Shown here: piece after piece, positions 60,880 through 64,000 of the stretch | How the letters are laid out: each line of letters starts with the position of its first letter | How positions within the stretch are numbered: the first letter of the stretch is position 1 | Source of the DNA: Clostridium sp. BSD9I1 | GTDB taxonomy: Bacteria; Bacillota; Clostridia; Clostridiales; Clostridiaceae | Assembly: GCF_900185645.1 (NCBI RefSeq) | Contig: NZ_FYAM01000023.1 | Location: 124,001-188,000, forward strand | Reading direction: 5' to 3' | DNA: 64,000 nucleotides | Position numbers and translations under genes: made by a program | Notes under the pieces: model-generated | Databases searched by the model: none | What the model was told of the DNA's origin: nothing | Seen by the model: the letters and a program-made list of their open reading frames with translations, nothing else

Positions 60880-61647
60880 TTAGGAAGTTAGAATAGTAAT
60901 TAGAAAAAATATAATAAACCAAATCATACAAATTCCATAAGAAATGCCTATATAATCTCTTATACATATCTGATCAATTTTATTTTTGTATTCACCATAG
61001 CTTTTAAGATAGGATGTATTTTGCTTAGAAAAATAATGATAAAAATTAACTGATTCTACATAAGCAGCTAGAATATCTATATTTAACATGGGATTCATAT
61101 AAGAATTTATAAAATAATCTCCCTTAAAATCTAATGAGAACTTCTTATTTCTAGTAACATAAATAATATATAAAAATCCTTGAGCTATAAATGCAGGAAT
61201 AAAGGTAGATATATTAAAGCATATAGTTATAAAATTTAAGTTACTTATAATACGAAGATTACACGTTAATGTATAAATAATTGCAAAGCTGTTGCCAAAT
61301 AACATGATATAAAGGAAGGGAGCTATAAATCCACAAACTGTAGAACGTGAAATGATTGATATTGAATCATAAAAATGAACCTTTTCTCTTCTTTTTAAAC
61401 TTTTACGTTCACTGTTACTTATATCTGTAACTAAAAATGCAGTTATGCCATTGAATACCTCTTTATTATTTATATCAGATAGCCAAATACATAATAACAC
61501 GGCACACAAATAATAAAAAAATACAGGTATTACTGGATTTTTTACAACTTTTTTCAATGTATTATTTATTCTACGATATATTATTTGCCTATCTATTTTC
61601 CATAATAAAATACTAAAAAAGCACCCTAGTACATAGCCCACTCCCAT
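60880..61647 (-). CDS. Hypothetical multi-pass membrane protein
   Basis: A 255-residue protein with about six hydrophobic segments (GVGYVLGCFFSILLW, PVFFYYLCAVLLCIWLS, GFIAPFLYIMLFG, AIIYTLTC, the FITICFNISTFIPAFIAQGF region, and a C-terminal ISYGICMIWFIIFFLITIL). No family was recognised. AAAGGGGGT lies before ATG 61647. It is convergent with the flagellar operon and nothing ties it to motility. Confidence 0.65.
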   Translation of the reverse strand: MGVGYVLGCFFSILLWKIDRQIIYRRINNTLKKVVKNPVIPVFFYYLCAVLLCIWLSDINNKEVFNGITAFLVTDISNSERKSLKRREKVHFYDSISIISRSTVCGFIAPFLYIMLFGNSFAIIYTLTCNLRIISNLNFITICFNISTFIPAFIAQGFLYIIYVTRNKKFSLDFKGDYFINSYMNPMLNIDILAAYVESVNFYHYFSKQNTSYLKSYGEYKNKIDQICIRDYIGISYGICMIWFIIFFLITILTS

Positions 61648-61710
61648 ATATGTTACCCCCTTTGCATACCTTAATAGTGAATAGTTACCTTAAATACTTA
61701 ATATAATGTT

Positions 61711-61741
61711 GAAATTTCGAGGGATATCCCCTCGAAATTTC
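61711..61741. repeat. Palindromic hairpin between two minus-strand genes
   Basis: GAAATTTCGAGG (61711-61722) and CCTCGAAATTTC (61730-61741) form a perfect 12-base stem around GGATATC. It lies 64 bases upstream of the membrane protein start and 39 bases downstream of the Met/Cys-rich gene. No T run follows on either strand. Confidence 0.75.
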
Positions 61742-61779
61742 TTAAAAAGCAATAACTATTAAAATTAAGTATTATCGAT

Positions 61780-62019
61780 TTAGTCCATTAAATCGTCAAG
61801 TTTTACGGTTTTCATCTTAATTTTGGGAATTTCATCATCTTGGCTTGATATGTTCTTAGTTTTAGGCATTATAAATTCATGACAAGGCATTACACGTTGA
61901 TTCATATAGCACATATTCATCATAGGGCACATAAACATGCCTTTATTGTTAGGATTATTCATATTTTGATAAGGATTCATATGCATATAATTACACATGC
62001 ACTTATTCATCTTATACAT
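61780..62019 (-). CDS. Small Met/Cys-rich protein
   Basis: A 79-residue protein with 16 Met and 5 Cys. Two clusters stand out: NKCMCNYMHM near the N terminus and MFMCPMMNMCYMNQRVMPCH in the middle; the last 30 residues are ordinary and Lys/Asp-rich. Such Met-x-Cys spacing suits soft metal (copper(I)) binding, and small Met-rich proteins also occur in spore coats. I recognise no family. AGGGGGA eight bases before ATG 62019 supports expression. Confidence 0.6.
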   Translation of the reverse strand: MYKMNKCMCNYMHMNPYQNMNNPNNKGMFMCPMMNMCYMNQRVMPCHEFIMPKTKNISSQDDEIPKIKMKTVKLDDLMD

Positions 62020-62234
62020 ATAGATTTCCCCCTAAAAGATTATCAGTACTATTATATGAACGAAATTATAAAAACTTTACATAAGATTATGAAAAGTGGA
62101 TAAGAAAATTATCTATAAACATCATATATGGAATTTAAGTTAAAATTAAGGTTCAGATGATATTATATTTTTAAGAGTAATATATTGAAAAGTGATTTGT
62201 ATAACTGGTATAGAAATTTCTAGGAGGAAAGTTT

Positions 62235-64000
62235 ATGAATAAAAAACTTATGACTATGATAATTGGATTAGCTTTATGTACAGGCATAACGGGATGTACA
62301 AAGAAAAGTGATGCAACAACTTCATATTCTACTATAATTTCAAACATTACAATGTCTTCTGGTGAAAAGGAAGTTGTAGGAGAAGCAAATACCTTTATTG
62401 AATTAGCGGATACAATAACTGTAAATGGATCAGGGGCATCTGTAGATAAGAATAAGGTCACTATTACTTCTGGTGGAACATACAGCGTAAAAGGTTCTTT
62501 AACTGATGGACAAATAATAGTGAATGCAGGTGATAAAGATAAGGTGTATATTATTTTAAATGGGGTAAATATTGCTTGTTCTAATAATTCACCTATTTAT
62601 ATTATGAATTCTTATAAAACAATTATTTCATTAGCGGATAATACAAAAAACTATGTAAAGGATGGAAAATCTTACGTACTTGAAGATGCATCTGCTGATG
62701 AGCCCAATGCAGCAATATTTAGTAAAGACGATCTTACCTTTACTGGGAAAGGTTCATTGACTGTTAATGCAAACTACAAAAATGGTATTAGAAGTAAAGA
62801 TGATTTAAAAATAGAAGGGGGTACTATCAATATAACTTCTAAGGCAGATGGTATTAGAGGCAAGGATTCAGTTGTTATAACAGATGGAAATATAAAAGTT
62901 AACTCAGGTGAAGATGGGATAAAATCAGACAATGCTGAAGAGTTAGAAAAGGGCTATGTATTAATTGAAGCCGGGATACTTAATATTACTGCTGTACAGG
63001 ATGGTATACAAGGTGCAACAAACACTCTAGTAAAAAATGGGAATATAACAATCAACTCAGGTGGCGGTAGTAAAAATGCAGTTGTAAAAAAAGGAGAGCA
63101 ATTTGGAGGCATGATGGGAGAAAGACCTGATTTCGGGGCTAAGCCTGGTGGTACCGATGAAGCTACTATAGCTGCTTCTAAAGCTGATACAAAACCCACT
63201 ACTGAAACTACTGAGGATGCAGAAAGCAACGAGTCAACTAGTGCTAAGGCTATAAAAGCAGGTATTAATATTGTAATAGAGAATGGAAGTTTTACCATTG
63301 ACTCTTCTGAGGATGCTATGCACTCAAATAATAACTTAGTAATTAATAATGGCAATTTTAATATATCTTCAGGTGATGATGGTATACATGCTGATTCTAC
63401 TTTAACAATAAATAAGGGAACTATAAATATTAAAAAATCTTATGAAGGTATTGAAAGTGAAACTATAACAATTAATGATGGAAATATTAATGTTTTAGCA
63501 AATGATGATGGGTTGAATGCTGCTGGTGGCAATGATTCTTCAGGAATGGATGGAAATCCTGCCAAAAGTGATCATTCAAAAACAGGAGGTGCACCTGGTA
63601 GTTCCTCTGGCAATGGTATAATAAATATTAACGGCGGCTATATTAATGTAAATGCTGCTGGAGATGGTATTGATTCAAATGGTTCAATATATATGAAAAA
63701 TGGTACCGTTATTGTAAATGGCCCTACAAATAATGGAAATGGATCCTTAGATTATGATGGAAAGTTTGAAGTGACAGGTGGCATTTTAGTTTCTGCTGGC
63801 AGCTTAGGAATGGCTCAAGCCCCTAGTTCAACTTCAACTCAAAATTCTGTGAAAGTAAATTTATCTTCACAAAGCGCTAATACCTTAGTTCGTATTGAAG
63901 GTGAAACCGGAGATAACATTATTACATTTGCACCATCAAAACAATATGCATCAGTTGTTGTATCCTCACCAAAGTTTAAAACTGGTTCCACATATAAAGT
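62235..64000 (+). CDS. Cthe_2159-family carbohydrate-binding lipoprotein (3' end outside window)
   Basis: At least 588 codons, open to the window end. A signal peptide leads to lipobox GITGC at residue 21. The body is a right-handed beta-helix type repeat seen as recurring NG.I.I.S..DGI units (KNGIRSKDDLKIEGG, KADGIRGKDSVVITDG, EDGIKSDN, DDGIHADSTLTINKG, GDGIDSNGSIYMKNG). This matches the Cthe_2159 / DUF4353 family, which binds cellulose and acidic sugars with calcium. Low-complexity Gly/Ser/Thr inserts interrupt the helix. AGGAGG precedes ATG 62235. Confidence 0.85.
   Translation, partial: MNKKLMTMIIGLALCTGITGCTKKSDATTSYSTIISNITMSSGEKEVVGEANTFIELADTITVNGSGASVDKNKVTITSGGTYSVKGSLTDGQIIVNAGDKDKVYIILNGVNIACSNNSPIYIMNSYKTIISLADNTKNYVKDGKSYVLEDASADEPNAAIFSKDDLTFTGKGSLTVNANYKNGIRSKDDLKIEGGTINITSKADGIRGKDSVVITDGNIKVNSGEDGIKSDNAEELEKGYVLIEAGILNITAVQDGIQGATNTLVKNGNITINSGGGSKNAVVKKGEQFGGMMGERPDFGAKPGGTDEATIAASKADTKPTTETTEDAESNESTSAKAIKAGINIVIENGSFTIDSSEDAMHSNNNLVINNGNFNISSGDDGIHADSTLTINKGTINIKKSYEGIESETITINDGNINVLANDDGLNAAGGNDSSGMDGNPAKSDHSKTGGAPGSSSGNGIININGGYINVNAAGDGIDSNGSIYMKNGTVIVNGPTNNGNGSLDYDGKFEVTGGILVSAGSLGMAQAPSSTSTQNSVKVNLSSQSANTLVRIEGETGDNIITFAPSKQYASVVVSSPKFKTGSTYK

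Noticed and set aside
61879-62103. A plus-strand 74-codon His/Ile-rich frame opposite the Met/Cys-rich gene
   Set aside because: His-rich composition is the direct antisense image of ATG-rich codons; no ribosome site.
62185-62214. SigA promoter for the Cthe_2159-type gene (TTGAAA-N18-TATAGA)
   Set aside because: The implied start site would leave almost no leader before the ribosome site at 62222, so the match may be chance.

Overview
The window looks like chromosome of a motile Clostridium (sensu stricto, Bacillota). The DNA is very AT-rich, Shine-Dalgarno sites are strong (AGGAGG/GAGGTG), and GTG and TTG starts are frequent. It carries a fused FliR-FlhB export protein, a SigD-type flagellar regulon and a YhcN/YlaJ-type (sporulation) lipoprotein. 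The species cannot be fixed from the sequence alone. No rRNA, tRNA or CRISPR array was seen.

Region 1 (1-14.6 kb) is a flagellin-glycosylation type island, all on the plus strand. It holds six glycosyltransferases (one cut by the window edge). A cyclase / D-2-hydroxyacid dehydrogenase / SDR trio sits among them. A nonulosonic-acid block follows: ATP-grasp ligase, HAD phosphatase, SpsF-like cytidylyltransferase, NAD-dependent epimerase, PseI-type synthase and PseG-type hydrolase. The island ends in a terminator directly before the flagellins.

Region 2 (14.8-17.4 kb) holds two flagellin genes and a small YjfB-family gene. The first flagellin is the most remarkable item in the window: a complete von Willebrand factor A domain with a MIDAS motif replaces its variable surface domain.

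Region 3 (17.4-36.5 kb) is mixed housekeeping and accessory DNA. It contains a REP-associated type Y1 transposase with palindromes at both ends, a broken phage replication gene, lipoproteins, AIM24, DUF1836 and HlyIII proteins, an Uma2 remnant, a KDPG-type aldolase with an M20 amidohydrolase, and a second SpsF-like protein that has lost its catalytic motifs. It also contains an FHA membrane protein, a chemoreceptor with a good SigD promoter, a GreA-family factor, a folate transporter (FolT) under a tetrahydrofolate riboswitch, a LysM 5'-nucleotidase, a formate/nitrite transporter, a short SSB and a TVP38-family protein.

Region 4 (36.5-60.9 kb) is a third flagellin with a near-consensus SigD promoter, then one very long flagellar operon: flgBC-fliEFGHIJK-flgDE-flbD-motAB-fliLOPQ-fliR/flhB-flhAFG-PilZ protein-sigD-SwrB-like-small membrane protein-flgF-flgG. 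Many genes overlap or touch. The operon makes the basal body, export apparatus, hook and stator and finally SigD, which would then activate the flagellin and chemoreceptor promoters elsewhere in the window.

Region 5 (60.9-64 kb) has a membrane protein and a Met/Cys-rich small protein on the minus strand, then a Cthe_2159-family beta-helix lipoprotein that runs off the window end.
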